A stretch of 64,000 nt of DNA from Armigeres subalbatus. Taxonomy: Eukaryota > Arthropoda > Insecta > Diptera > Culicidae. The translations under genes and the position numbers were made by a program. This document shows, piece after piece, positions 46,458-59,363 of the stretch (within the stretch, counting starts at the first letter, position 1; each line of letters begins with the position of its first letter). Location of the stretch: assembly GCF_024139115.2 (NCBI RefSeq), contig NC_085141.1, forward strand, positions 176,154,994-176,218,993, written 5' to 3'. The notes under the pieces are model-generated. The model saw nothing but the letters and a program-made list of their open reading frames with translations, did not search any database and had not been told where the DNA came from.

Positions 46458-47997
46458 TCAGATGTTTTCAACTAGCAGATTCATTTTGAAACAGCAACTA
46501 TTACTAGCTAACAATTTGCAGATGTTTTCCTCGAACTTTTTCTGTATCCAGCTGAAGTCCATTATGCTCTTTGGTTTACATTCCACCCAATAGCGATCGA
46601 ACTCGAAAAACAAATAACAATAAAAGTGGTGAAACGATTCGATCGTTAGGCGAGGCTGATTGTAAAAATGCGTTCGCGCGACGCCAGATTTAAGTAGATG
46701 GTAAGCCATGGATGTGAGATTGATGCCAACGATGGCCAGGAAGTATCCATGCGTTGGATGGTGCGAGTGCGACAGTAGATGTCGCGCAGCGCCGTTGTAT
46801 TCGCGTGCGAAAAAGACCAAATTGTCCAGCCCGAGGATCCCCATTCCACGGAAGTCAGTCTTTGGATCGTCTCCCTGGAAAGAAATTCACAGTTTTATAT
46901 GGAAAAAATATGCTAAATGTAAAAAATCGGGGATGTTTTTATGCAACCTCCAATTGTTGCTAAAGGGTATTGGACAGCTTCTTATCATATTAATATTTAT
47001 ATTTACTAGTCTTCGATTTAAAAGTCGTACAAACAGATATCATCACTAACTAATCTTATTTCTAAACATACATTTGAACAAATTAGAATCGAAATTTAAA
47101 GAGACTTCATTGAAACGACGACAACAGACATCTAACGGATTATTCGAACCAAAGATGCATAGGCAAACAAAGAAAATCGGTTTGACGAGTTGTTCTGGCG
47201 GGGACGTTCAGATTAGTGCTGTTTAAAAGCATCGGACAATCTACGTTGTCACACAGTATGTCAAACCACTATCCTTGTTCTTCCTTATAGGGACAAACGA
47301 TGGTTTTAAACGTATGCGATTCGTTCCAACCGTTCCTCCATTTGATTTTGCTAAAGTAATCCAGAATATGCATCAACTTTCGTTCCAAGAGCATTCGAAC
47401 GTTAACAAGAATATGTGTGTATAATAAGAAAACTAAAAAATACATAGAATATTTTACCTGAAATCCAATATTTTGCCACTGATTTGAAATTCTATCATCC
47501 AACTTCTCTTCCCCGCTCATCAACAGGTCCCACAATGATAGAAGTTTATGCTCGTGTTCGGGATTTTCCGCATCATACTGGGTGCTTCTTAGCTGCTCCA
47601 CCAAACAGAACAGCCTTTTGTAGCTCCAGATCTTCTCCGCACATACCCCAAAAGTCCTCGGAAAATCGATGTGCACTTTGGGATTTATCTTCTTGACTTG
47701 AAGAACGGTTCCGACTGCTCGGGTGTGGATTTCTTCCAACAGGAAGTATTCATCGACATCTCGATTGACTAGTTCGTTCAGAATCACAATCATCTGTTTG
47801 ATTTTCGGTTTTCTGGATAATTCCAGCGAAGTTTGAACCTTTTTGGTTCGTAACGCGCCTGGGGAACAGCCATAGCAAATCCGTTGCAGCTCGCATAGGT
47901 TGGTGAAGCGGTGCAAGATCCACTTGAGGAAGGGTCTCGTAAGCAGGTAAAATAAGTTGAATAATCTGAATATCATACGTGGATCGGCTGAGAGCAT
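46458..47997 (-). CDS. ELMO domain-containing protein (ELMOD2-like), 318 aa
   Basis: Two exons on the minus strand, 47997-47458 and 46874-46458, join in phase 0 (donor CAG/GTAAAATA, acceptor tttccag/GGAG). The joined protein contains the signature W-x3-GFQ-GDDP-x-TDFRGMGILGLDNLV that defines ELMOD proteins; the Arg in TDFRG is the residue implicated in GAP activity toward Arl2/Arf GTPases. The N-terminal half is helical; the C-terminal half continues HPTHGYFLAIVGINLTSMAY and FDRYWVECKPKSIMDF. Length is near that of ELMOD1/2 (about 290-335). ATG 47997 is the first in-frame start after an upstream stop, but the Met eight codons in is also possible. A Drosophila orthologue exists in this family. 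The intron is 583 bp. Cytosolic GTPase regulation is inferred from the family. Confidence 0.9.
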
Positions 47998-48487
47998 GTT
48001 TGTAATCGATATTAAGATTTAACGAATTAAAAACAAATCCACGTACGCGACGAATCGTCTTTGTGTACAATCTATTGAACCAACTGTGTACGAAGTAACA
48101 TCGTCATGACGATAGGCTGCGATAAAGCACTTGGTTGGCGTTGGACAGCACTGAACAGATGATATTATTCACTCATGCTGGTCTCATGAATACGCAATGC
48201 GCATGACGCGTAAACTGCCAAAATAACTTTTCGAATGTGCACTTCACGTATTTTACCACAAGAGTTCAAAAAAAATTCATTTGATATCCTTCTACGCATA
48301 AGCTATCTTGCAAATATTAGCGGACTTAATAACAGACGATTCGACGGTTGTTTAGAAAACGATGGTAGGGAAGGAGAAAAAATTGCAGTGCGGATGGGGT
48401 ATATAGCACTAAACATGTGCTGTGGAACGACGACGGCTGAAACCGAATACAAAGACTTCGTGACTATTCATCAGATAGAATGGTGTA
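47998..48487. other. upstream region of the ELMOD gene, no repeat seen
   Basis: Probably promoter and 5' UTR of the minus-strand ELMOD gene. No clear TATA box or initiator was picked out. Confidence 0.35.
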
Positions 48488-49695
48488 CACTGTGCCACCA
48501 AAGTACTCTTTAATGGGTAAAAAAGTACCCATTATGAAGTTAAATAGTTCAACTCATTAAAAGAGTAAACAGCGTTTACTCATTAATGAGTAGTAGGCCT
48601 GTACGTCAGATTCAGGAGTAATTTTTACTCATTATGCAAAACATTAAATCCCCAGAAATGAGTATTTTTTACTCTTGATGGCAATACAAAAAAATATAAT
48701 AATTAATTTACTAAAATATTAAAACAAGTAACGCATTTATATGAGGCTTATGGAATAGTTGTTCTTTATTTATAATTTATCAATAGTGAAAATACAGAGT
48801 CGACTGACTTTTTTGCTGCTTTGCCGAATCACGTACCAGATTGCATTTAGTTCTCGTCGTAGATAAATCCACCAAACTTACTATGCTGGATCTATCAGAA
48901 TGGAAGTACTTCCAGCAGCAGCCTCAGAATTCAATCCTGCAATCGATGGCTTTTCCGACAATAGTGGTCAGCGCACAATCCGGCGTTATTTGAGAGCTAC
49001 GGTAAAAAACAGTTAGACCAGAAAAGCCTTTATTTGAAAGTATTCAATTTACCTTTTACAATTCCTCCTCCTAAATTTGAATCACCGGAAGCTGCCGACG
49101 GAGGGAATCAGCACCGCGCAAGACCGCCTGATTCGATTCCATTTGGTGGACGACGGGCATGATCAATGCAGCATAATGTTGACCTGAGGATGGAGCATTT
49201 CAATAGCGCTATGTTGCGCAAGTTGGTTTTCCGCAACAATCGAACTTTTGTTTGTTTCCCTTGGGACATACTGGCTACGTAGTCCACCCCAATCCGTGAC
49301 TTCTTCTGCGGTGAGTGTACATCAAAGGAAATCAGCATCTCCAGAATAATCCCGAGCCCGACGGCTGATACTTCGACTTTTCGTTTCGGGAACGTGACAA
49401 GGCGTTTGTGGACTAAAAAAGAATCAATTAATTGTTCGATCATTTTAAATATATTAATATATTAATAGTAAAAACAAAACTCTTACCATTCCTCCGCCAA
49501 GAGCTTCTAAATCGTTTGTTTATTTGTAATTTAACTTGTTTTTCACCCACTAATGGGTAAAAACAGGCAACATGAAAATGGGCACAAAATGCTCATTATT
49601 AGGAAAAATAAATTACCCATTATTTTGACAGCTCCCTATATCGGTAAAAAGTGTTCACTTTTTACTCTTTAAAGAGTATTGTAGGGTTTACAGTG
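48488..49695. mobile_element. TA element, CACTGTRCCACC family, copy 2
   Basis: Left end CACTGTGCCACCAAAGTACT, right end the inverse of CACTGTAAACCCTACAATAC, TA at 48486-48487 and 49696-49697. It lacks the insertion present in copy 1 (16349-16653). On the minus strand a frame at 49443-49108 follows an acceptor-like ttttttag and encodes HKRLVTFPKRKVEVSAVG; frames then shift, so an element gene may have decayed here. It is not recognised. Confidence 0.7.
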
Positions 49696-51103
49696 TATGT
49701 GACGAGGAGCTCTCTATGTTGACTAACTTGACATTATTTTGTATCACCATCAGATCAATGTGTAGGATGGAGTATATTGCACAGTGAGCTTATATTTTGA
49801 AGCTAAATTGAAGAGCTAAATAAATATGAGTTTTAATTCCAGACACCAGATGGGTCTGTTGGTAGTTTGTCAAATAATAGGGTTACAAAAAATATAATAA
49901 TATTTAAACATATTTTTATATTTTTGTAGATCTTTTCAAAGAATTCCTGGAAAAATTTCTGAAAGTATTCCTGAAGGAACTCTTGAAGGTATTTCCGCGA
50001 GAAATTTATAAATAAATACTTTTTTGGTAATTGATTTGCATTACAAACATATTGAAGTGGAATATCAATGAAATTAGTGATGATTTGCGATTTTGCTATT
50101 TTAATTATTTCAACTTCAAATGTGTCGCCCAGAACTACATTATTTTGAGGGCGAAGTGAAGAGATACCAGAAAAAATGTGACATCCAGGCATTTACACTT
50201 ATATCAAACAACGAAACACTACCAAATGTTTGGGTCCGCCTCTCGTATTCACGCATATCTGACATCTCCGTGGACTTGTCTAGCTTAACATTCCAAACGC
50301 TCCTATTAGGATACCACATCCTCCCTTTACGGAAAATGTTGACATGCCTTTCTTACTATCATTTGCTAGTTTGTATCTTATCGATCTTTTGTCTAGTTTG
50401 TATCTTATCTGATCTCCCATCCTAGCTATCGGCATCTGAACATGCTTTCACAATATTCGTATCTTGATTTGCTTCAATTTGTGCAAATTGGAAACCACTT
50501 ACCGGAGCCGCTTGTGGGTGACTACTCAAGGCTAAACCTTGTGGGGTTGATCCGTTCATCCGTCGACTGCTGCCCGCAGCTGCGCAGTCAGATTCCACTT
50601 CTTCGCCAAGAAACTTTGGCTCTCCTCGTCTCCCTTCACCTGCTCTTCGCCATACTTTCGTTCGAAAACCTTCAGTCGGTTGACCAGGTCGAGCTCGCGT
50701 TTCCTCCTTTCGTCGTTTTCCTTCTGAGAGTATTTCTCATTAGCTTGGGGAAGATCTTCAGGGTCGTGATTTCGCAGTCAGAGCGACCTCAGCATTTTTC
50801 GCATCAGCTTCGTCTACTTCGCCTACTCCAAGTACTACTTATCTCGCTGCAGCTTCTCGTTCATCATCTTCTCGACGAGCGATTTCTTTATTCGCAGCTT
50901 TTCTTCTTCAAGCTTTTGCCGTAAGCACCTTTCATCTTCCAGTTTTTGAAGTTCCCGGGAAATCTTGGCTCACGGAGCGCTTAAGGTACTGGAATCAACA
51001 GTCACATAGCTAAGGAGGCACCCTCGGACTGTAGTTTTGTCCACACACGCACACGATAAATGAAACCAATTCTTGCAGCTTCCGCATTGGGCCAAGTACA
51101 GTT

Positions 51104-51334
51104 CAAGACAAAATTTTCAAAACGACTTATCAGCTTTTGTAAACAAAGATTCAAACGACGATTTGACGAATCTGATAGCTCTCCCACGCAAACCAACACC
51201 ACCAATAGGTAGGTGAAGATATGCGCTACCTGTTGATGGTGCTGGTTTGCGTGGGAGAGCTATCAGATTCGTCAAATCGTCGTTAGAATCTTTGTTTACA
51301 AAAGCAGATAAGTCGTTTTGAAAATTTTGTCTTG
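51104..51334. mobile_element. palindromic MITE in BEL gag (4-bp TSD AGTT)
   Basis: 231-bp hairpin with arms of about 100 bp starting CAAGACAAAATTTTCAAA and ending in the inverse, flanked by AGTT (51100-51103 and 51335-51338). Removing it with one AGTT restores the gag frame through the zinc finger, which fixes the borders. Confidence 0.85.
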
Positions 51335-51659
51335 AGTTCAGCTTTGTTGGGACGCCTACACACCACACAATCGACATCATCTCCGTGCTCGAGATCAATA
51401 TACGAAGGCTCAAAGTCACCCTACTCCTCTGACTCTGGTACAACAGTCTTCGCTTGAGTGGCACTACTAGGGCGGTAGCTGGATCCACCCGTATCCTGAG
51501 CTGCTCGGGTTTCGGACAGAGTCTGCCGAACGAAAGATCTTCGCATCATGGTAAGGGGTTGAACTTTTCGGAGCTCATTGAAGCAAATATACACCTTTAT
51601 TCCCGATGTGATTAGCTCAAAGCAACGGTCTCGTTACTAAAGATTTACTTATTTTGCAT

Positions 51660-52150
51660 TGGGATTAAACGTCTCAACTGAAATCAATGTTTCGCAATGA
51701 GGTTATTAAACTCTACGTAAGCTGCATATAAGTTTACAAAAAATATATTGGCTATGAGCTTTACTCAGTGCAATACATGGACTGGAATTGGAATTTTTCT
51801 GTCTCTCCCGCTTGGTAATGAGCTGAAACTCTACGCAAGCATTTTGTTTTTCTCGAAATTTTGCAGTGGCCATGAGCTTTACTCGGCGCAATGCTTCTAC
51901 GTCTTCTTCTGCCCCTTCGATACAATGCTTATACCGATTTGTTCCGATTTACTGCTTGGCAATGAGCTGGAACTCTACGCAAGCATTTATTTTTCCAAAA
52001 TTTTGCTTTGGCCATGAGGTTCACTCGACGCAATGCATATATTGGCTTGACCCGTTATACTGCTTGGCAATGGGCTAAAACCCTACGCAAGCTAGATTTC
52101 TGTCTACATCGTATTGGCCATAAGCTTTACTCGACGCAATACGGTTCCTA
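51660..52150. repeat. degenerate tandem repeat of about 110 bp units
   Basis: Four to five units repeat TTGGCAATGAGCTGAAACTC, CTCTACGCAAGC and GGCCATGAGCTTTACTC with variation. They lie upstream of the BEL gag start, where a 5' UTR or LTR would be. Confidence 0.7.
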
Positions 52151-52719
52151 TTTTCTCCAACAGTAACCATGGACTTCGTCAGGTGCAATGTGCAATTTTG
52201 CACGCAACTAATTTTTATTTACATTTTGGCTATTCACACATGCTCGCGTATTATTTCCACTTTCTTACCTTTATATTCATGTACATTGCTTACGACTTTC
52301 ATCGCGTTATTTTTCCGTGTCACACGTTTTGTGAAAACCTGATACTTTTGTCAACTCTCGAATCCAACCTGCATTCTTTCTTAAAATATTGATACTTACA
52401 AGACATTCATCTTCATCTTCACAATTACACAATGAACATCATCATGGCAGGATCGCCAGGCATTTACACTTATATCAAACAACGAAACACTACCGAATGT
52501 TTTGGGTTCGTCTCTCGTATTCACGCATATCTGACATCTCCGTCAGGGATGCCAGGGGATATTTTCAAATGTCTTCGCAGTTGAGTAAAAATGTCTTCAA
52601 TATCAAAATTATGATATCAGTGAAAAAAATTCAAAATCTAATATACTTGTAATTTCAATCATCTCCTTGTTTTATGTATCGTTTATTTTTACACATTCAA
52701 ATTGTTAGAATTCAAGAGA

Positions 52720-53770
52720 ATATTCGTTTAAATCTTCATGAGTAAGGGAAATGACTTTCCCTTGAATTTTCTAATGAGTCTTTAAATATAATTCCAACGG
52801 TTTTTTCTAACTGAAATTCCTTGTGGAATTCTTCTGAATTTATTTTTGGAGAATTGCCTGTAGGGATTCGGAAATATTCACCGTGAAATACCTGAAGAAA
52901 CTTCCATAGGATTGGAATATCCAAAGCATTTTCAGAAGGAACTTTCAAATAAATTTCTGAAAGAACTTCCGGATGCTGAAATGCTAATGGAACTTCCGGA
53001 GGAATTACAGGATAAATTCCGGAGGGATTTTCTGGAAGAATTAATGAAGGATTTTCCTGAAGAATTCCTGGAGGATTTTCCTGAGGACTTCCTGAAGGAT
53101 TTTCCTGAGCAATTACTGAAAGTGTTTCTGAAGAAATGTCTGAAGAAACTTCCGGAAGAACTTCTGGATAACTTTCTGGAGGAACTTCCTGTGGTATTGC
53201 TCAGGAATATTGCACAGGAATTTCCGAAAGAATTACTGAAGGACATATCAGAGAAACTCCAGAGTATAGTTCAAGAGGTATTATTGGATAATCTTTCGGC
53301 AACATTCTCGGAGCATCATCAAGAGGAATTCCTGGAGAAACTTCCGAAAGGATTCTTAGAGGAATTTTCGAACGAATGCCTGCAGGAGCTTCGTGAGCAA
53401 TTCCTGGAAGATCTGCTGGAGGAAGTCGTGAAAGAAACAAACTGAGGAATTTCTGAGGGAGCGACTGGAGGAATTTCCGACGGAATTCTTGAAGGATCTA
53501 ACGGAGAAATTTCTGGTCGAACTTATGGAGAAGCTGCTAGAGGTACTTCCAAAGGAAACTGGAGAAAATTTCTGAAAAATCTCCAAAGAAATTGCTGCAC
53601 GAATTCCTGGAAAATTTCAGAAAGAATACTAGAGATGTATTTACTGGCGAAATTCTTAGAGGGATTCCCAGTTAAAATACTGGAAGAGTGCCCAAAAATA
53701 TTTCTTGGAAAAACATCAAAGGAATTCAAGGAAGAATTCAACGAGGGACTGTAACGAGTTTACCCTGAAC
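52720..53770. repeat. degenerate 12-24 bp repeat (TTCCTGAAGGAA-like), Glu/Phe/Leu/Pro coding
   Basis: About 1 kb built from variants of TTCCTGGAGGAATT and GATTTTCCTGAAGAATTC. It keeps a 177-codon frame open on the plus strand (52912-53445; e.g. EEFLEDFPEDFLKDFPEQ), and long frames on the minus strand exist too. The unit is almost palindromic, which explains open frames on both strands. A similar short tract is at 49925-50010. I treat it as a repeat, not a gene. Confidence 0.7.
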
Positions 53771-53871
53771 TTTCTACTGAGTCTTTAATAAAAATTCTGG
53801 CGTTTTTTTTTAGGAAATTCCTCTGATTTTTTTTTAGAATGTTCTCCTGAACAAATAAAAATAATTTATGG

Positions 53872-56640
53872 CTATTCTGAGAAACATCCATTTAACTCCA
53901 GAACAATTTCAATTTCTTGTCGACATTCGTAAGAATTCTTTGCAGGGTTGCTGTCCGGCATTCTTGCAACATGTCCTGCCCATCGTACCCTTCCGGCTTT
54001 AGCTACCTTCTGGATACTGGGTTCGCCGTAGAGTTGGGCGAGCTCATGGTTCATTCTTCGCCGCCACACACCGTCTTCTTGCACGCCGCCAAAGATGGTC
54101 CTAAGCACCCGTCTCTCGAATACTCCGAGTGCTTGCAAGTCCTCCTCGAGCATTGTCCATGTTTCATGTCCGTAGAGGACAACCGGTCTTATAAGCGTCT
54201 TGTACATGACACATTTGGTGCGGTGGCGAATCTTTTTCGACCGCAGTTTCTTCTGGAGCCCGTAGTAGGTCCGACTTCCACAGATGATGCGCCTTCGTAT
54301 TTCACGACTAACGTTGTTGTCAGCCGTTAGCAAGGATCCGAGGTAGACGAATTCCTCGACCACCTCGAAGGTATCCTCGTCTATCGTAACACTGCTTCCC
54401 AGGCGGGCCCTGCCGCGCTCGGTTCCGCCCACAAGCATGTACTTTGTCTTTGACGCATTCACCACTAGTCCAACTTTTGTTGCTTCACGTTTCAGGCGGG
54501 TGTACAGTTCTGCCACCTTTGCAAATGTTCGGCCGACAATGTCCATGTCATCCGCGAAGCAAATAAATTGACTGGATCTGTTGAAAATTGTACCCCGGCT
54601 GTTACACCCGGCTCTCCGCATGACACCTTCTAGCACAATGTTGAACAACAGGCACGAAAGTCCATCACCTTGTCTTAGTCCCTGGCGCGATTCGAACGAA
54701 CTGGAGTGTTCGCCCGAAATCTTCACACAGTTTTGCACACCATCCACCGTTGCTTTGATCAGTCTGGTAAGCTTCCCAGGGAAGCTGTTCTCGTCCATAA
54801 CTTTCCATAGCTCTACGCGGTCTATACTGTCGTATGCCGCCTTGAAATCAACGAACAGATGGTGCGTTGGGACGTGGTATGCACGGCATTTTTGAAGGAT
54901 TTGCCGTACAGTAAAGATCTGGTCCGTTCTCGAGCGGCCGTCAACGAAGCCGGCTTGATAACTTCCCACGAACTCGTTCACTAATGATGACAGACGACGG
55001 AAGATGATCTGGGATATCACTTTGTAGGCGGCATTAAGGATGGTGATCGCTCGAAAGTTCTCACACTCCAGTTTGTCGCCTTTCTTGTAGATGGGGCATA
55101 TAACCCCTTCCTTCCACTCCTCCGGTAGCTGTTCGGTTTCCCAGATTCTGACTATCAGTTTGTGCAGGCAAGTGGCCAGCTTTTCCGGGGCCATCTTGAT
55201 GAGCTCAGCTCCGATACCATCCTTACCAGCTGCTTTATTGGTCTTTAGCTGTTGAATGGCATCCTTAACCGGCAATGGCATCCGCTGAACTGACGTAGTC
55301 ATCTCCTCCGCTGCCTTGACTTTCACTGCCTGTACTCTCAGCGTCATTCAGATGTTCCTCGTAGTGCTGCTTCCACCTTTCGATCACCACACGTTCGTCC
55401 GTCAAGATGCTCCCATCCTTATCCCGGCACATTTCGGCTCGCGGCACGAAGCCTTTGCGGGATGCGTTGAGCTTCTAATAGAACTTGCGTGTATCTTGAG
55501 AACGGCACAGCTGTTCCATCTCCTCGCACTCCGCTACTCCAGGCGGCGTTTCTTCTCCTGAAAAAGGCGGGTCTGCTGTCTCCGCTTCCGTCTAAAACGT
55601 TCCACGTTCTGCCGGGTACCTTGCTGCAGCGCGACCGCCCGCGCTGCGTCCTTCTCCTCCAGAATCTGTCTGCACTCTTCGTCGAACCAATCGTTCCGTC
55701 GACTTCGACCCATATACCCGACGTTGTTCTCCACTGCGTCGTTAATGGCTGCTTTAACTGTACTCCAGCAGTCCTCAAGAGGGGCCCCATCGAGCTCACC
55801 CTCTTCCGGCAACGCTGCCTCGAGATGCTGCGCGTATGCAGTGGCGACATCAGGTTGCTTCAGTCGCTCAAGGTCGTACCGCGGCGGTCGTCGGTACCGA
55901 ACATTGTTGATGACGGATAGTTTTGGGCGCAGTTTAACCATCATCAGATAGTGGTCAGAGTCGATGTTAGCGCCACGATATGTCCTGACGTCGATAATGT
56001 CGGAGAAGTGCCGTCCATCAATCAGAACGTGGTCGATTTGTGATTCTGTCTGCAGTGGTGATCTCCAGGTGTACCGATACGGGAGGCTGAGTTGGAAGTA
56101 GGTGCTACAAATGGCTATATTCTTGGAGGCGGCGAAATCAATTAGTCGTAGGCCGTTTTCGTTCGTCAGCCGGTGAGCGCTGAACTTTCCAATAGTCGGT
56201 CTAAACTCCTCCTCTTGGCCAACCTGAGCGTTCAAATCTCCTATGATGATTTTGACGTCGTGGCTTGGGCCGCTGTCGTACTCACGTTCCAGCTGCGCGT
56301 AGAATGCGTCCTTATCATCATCAGTGCTTCCGGAGTATGGGCTATGGACGTTGATTATGCTGAAGTTGAAGAACCGGCCTTTGATCCTCAACCGATCCTC
56401 AACCCTTTCATTGATCGGCCACCACCCGATCACGCGCCTTTGCATATCGCCCATCATTATGAAAGCTGTTCCCAGCTCGTGTGTGTTGCCGCAGCTCTGG
56501 TAGATGGTATGATTACCTCTAAACGTTCGCACCATTGATCCCTTCCAACAAACCTCCTGCAGCGCTACGATGCCGAATCCACGGTCCTTGAGCACATCGG
56601 CGAGTATGCGTGTGCTCCCGATGAAGTTGAGAGATTTGCA
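53872..56640 (-). pseudogene. RTE-type LINE, nearly full coding region
   Basis: The minus-strand frame 56595-55534 encodes the AP endonuclease: VALQEVCWKGSMVRTF, KIIIGDLNAQVG (catalytic GDLN intact), SQIDHVLIDGRHFSDI and NIDSDHYLMMVKL. A linker in another frame (55447-55265) has ERWKQHYEEHLNDAE. Frame 55347-53872 encodes RT: LKTNKAAGKDGIGAELIK, PTHHLFVDFKAAYDSI (motif A), RQGLRQGDGLSCLLFN (motif B), CFADDMDIVG (motif C intact) and the C-terminal FGGVQEDGVWRRRMNHEL. It is disabled by at least two frame breaks between endonuclease and RT, and the C-terminus diverges after GHVARMPDSNP, i.e. the 3' end is cut. It is better preserved than the copy at 40440-45650 and belongs to a distinct subfamily. 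Confidence 0.9.
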
Positions 56641-57095
56641 GTTCCACGAACCGAGTTTCCAATCGCTAGTCCCTTTTCGTCGCAGTGGTCTTCGCCGATG
56701 ATTCCGGTCCGTACTCTCTTGTTGATTGTTCGTTGCTTATGATTTTTTTAAAGACTGGCTTGCAGGGCCTGACACCAAACCCCCTAAATTTCCGGAGGAC
56801 CATTCCTCCTTATTTCCGGTGGACCATGATGCACAGTTTCACTTAGAGTCCCACGCTGGCACTCGGACGATGATCAGCCGCCCCTAACATGGAGAACAGA
56901 CGCTGTTGTGAGCCGATCCTGACATGGAGAACAGACGCTCAATAAGATTTGCACCTCCGGATAGGAGCAAACCCCCCCTTCCCTGTTAGCATACGACCAT
57001 AGTTCCCACCGGGGTTGGTTACCCGATCTTCCCTAAGGTTGCTCGTATCCCGGCCAGCACCGCGGGGAGGTAGGGATAGGAATTGCCAAGTAATT
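56641..57095 (-). other. 5' UTR of the RTE element
   Basis: GC-richer non-coding tract preceding the endonuclease start on the minus strand. It contains a small internal repeat (GGAGAACAGACGCT twice, about 56889 and 56926). Its outer border is not sharp. Confidence 0.5.
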
Positions 57096-58630
57096 TGGTC
57101 CAGTAGCCAAGAAATTTGTAAATATCAACAAATAGAGAGTGAATCTAGATGTAGAAAGTGGACTGCGTCGTTTCAGCATCGACGCCATCCTTAATGAAGT
57201 GCAATTGCAACATTTTACCTTGTATTATTAGCATATACAGCTATTAGCCTTTGCATGTACGTAAATCTTTTCAGACAGTGCAGAACATTCGATCTACCCG
57301 AATGATATATTTCTATACCGATAGATATCTCAGCCCATGCAACGTTAGGCCGTCGAGGTTCTCCAAAACTAAAGTTCCTAAAGCTCAGAACATTCGGTAT
57401 ATGAGATTCACAAAGTCTTGAAAGCTATATTCTTGGACCGATGGATATCCCAGTAGATCCCTTGAGTCGATATAATTTCTTTCAATATTTTAATTGGCTC
57501 GTTCATGCTTTTGATTATTTTTTTTATAAGAATGAATCAGTAATTCTTTAGAACATTCTCGTGCTCAGATCATTAGATCTAATGAGACCCCGACCAGTAG
57601 ATGGTAACAGATTTATATCAGAACTTGTTATTCTGTTACAGCAATTTTCATTACAGTGGTTGTTATAAATCTTGTACCATTAGCAGTTAAAATAACTAAA
57701 GTTGTAACAAATTTTCTTCTAGTCTTAACAAAAACATTACTAAATATATTGTCAATTGAATAAAAATATAACTCGAAAAGTGATGAGAATTAAAAAATTA
57801 TTACAAATCATGTTATTGAAAAGAACAAAACTACCACTGCACTGGTTGTGTTACAAGCAGGGAATCAATTTTTCTTGGATACACATGCGAAACAAGCGAC
57901 AAAAGAGAACCAACGAATATTATTGGTTACAAGTATCACTATTTATAATTATTATATCACATTCTGTTGTAATCATGTTATAACGATCATGGACTATTCT
58001 TTGCTTCATCCAGGACAGATAATTTATAAGAAAATTATTGCAAATATTGTAATTTTTAACATATTGATATAATTGTGATATAATTTTGTTATGATCAACT
58101 GGTCGGGACGTAACATCCTACTTGCTGTTTTCTTGTGGTTTCTTATGTTGATGGTTATTATGGGTCGTAGCGAGTTATGGTCTGTTGTGCTCGATGATGG
58201 ACCAAATGCTCCAGCGTGCATCAGTCGACGATGCTCAATAGGCTGGGTTCTTGATAACGGAGGCGGCAGTAGGGCAGCCTAGGGCTAAAAGTCTCAATGA
58301 TAAAGAAAAAAACATATTAATCCCCCTAGCGGCGATGGTGCCTTTCTCGTTCTTCCTATGCTGTGCTGTAGGTTCTGTCAAAGCTAACACCGCCGTATGG
58401 CTTCTTCTTATTTTTACTTGAATTCGTCTATATTCATGGTTGTTTTTACTTTCGATAATGCTGCAAAACTATTTTATCGCCAACTTGTTGACCCAACAGA
58501 CGTTGTCCTGAATAGTAGGCGAGAATGTGCATTGTAAACTGCCCATTCAAAATTCCCATACGAACCCAAAAATTAGTTATTCACGATTATTTCAATTTTA
58601 GCCGTGAATTTTACAGGAGGAAATGGCTTT
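57096..58630. other. AT-rich intergenic DNA
   Basis: No supported gene. The short frames at 57756-58282 are not recognised. A GC-richer piece at about 58090-58300 may be a retroelement scrap. Confidence 0.35.
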
Positions 58631-58679
58631 TGTTTAGCTTAGCTTAGCTTAGACTAACTGTACACATCAATTGTTGGTA

Positions 58680-59351
58680 CACTGAGCAAACTTTCTCGGT
58701 CGATGTTATATGCCAGACATATAATTCTGCACTATTAGAATGGCATATGAATGTTAACCCTAAGCAGAAATGGTCAGTACGGGTTATATGCATCTCACAT
58801 GATTTGGCTTTCGAGCTAGCATTTCATTGTTATGTGCAATAAATTTCACTCGTACATGCAAACATGAACCAATGGACCGTATATATATCATATGCTTATT
58901 ATATGCTTGCTATCACACCTTGTAATATAAATGATATGGCAAGTTGATTCGTTTTAAATGCAGTGCATTTAGCTTCAATTTGCAAAATATGTAAATAATA
59001 AGAGAATCGCATCCTCGAACGTAATGAAATTACATAAAGCAGTATTTAGAAAATCATATTCTTTTATTTAAATAGTCCATAATAATAAAATAATTGTGAA
59101 TAAGCTTAGTTAATAACATTATTTCATAAATGCTTATACTCGCATTCCGCTGAGCTGATGGAAGACATGTTGTGCTCTGGTTGCTTCCTTCGGTAAACGA
59201 AATTGCTGGAATAAAGTTTTTATTTTAGCTAGTGGTCCAAGGTTATAGGTTATTATCATTTTTCAACGAAAATATTCAAAACTTACGATTTTCGCCGATT
59301 TATTACCTTACGATTTATCTGATAGAATATCCTCTTTGATTTATTTCAGTG
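58680..59351. mobile_element. TA MITE (CACTGAGCAAAC)
   Basis: Left end CACTGAGCAAAC, right end the inverse of CACTGAAATAAATC, TA at 58678-58679 and 59352-59353. The empty site is visible at about 24473. 672 bp, AT-rich, no recognised gene. Confidence 0.7.
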
Positions 59352-59363
59352 TACTCCGTGATT

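Larger units (their letters stand above)
50185..52542 (-). pseudogene. BEL/Pao-like LTR element remnant (gag only)
   Basis: Direct repeats of about 87 bp (50185-50270 and 52456-52542), beginning TGTCAGATATG on the minus strand, may be LTR remnants. Between them the minus strand encodes, from ATG 51546, MRRSFVRQTLSETRAAQDTG, then the start of a PHD/RING-like zinc finger (CVVCRRP) that resumes after a MITE as YLAQCGSCKNWFHLSCACV. A charged coiled-coil stretch and a tail up to about 50480 (RAAVDGRMNGSTPQG) follow. This order is typical of mosquito BEL/Pao gag. Pol is missing and stops occur. Confidence 0.6.

Noticed and set aside
50442..50924. 160-codon Leu-rich plus-strand frame
   Set aside because: Antisense to the charged coiled-coil part of BEL gag; Leu-rich composition results from reading Lys/Glu codons backwards.
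52912..53445. 177-codon acidic frame as a real gene
   Set aside because: Composed wholly of a near-palindromic short repeat, with comparable frames on the other strand and no start context or introns.
53917..56538. Plus-strand frames of 104-143 codons
   Set aside because: Shadows of the RTE element encoded on the minus strand.
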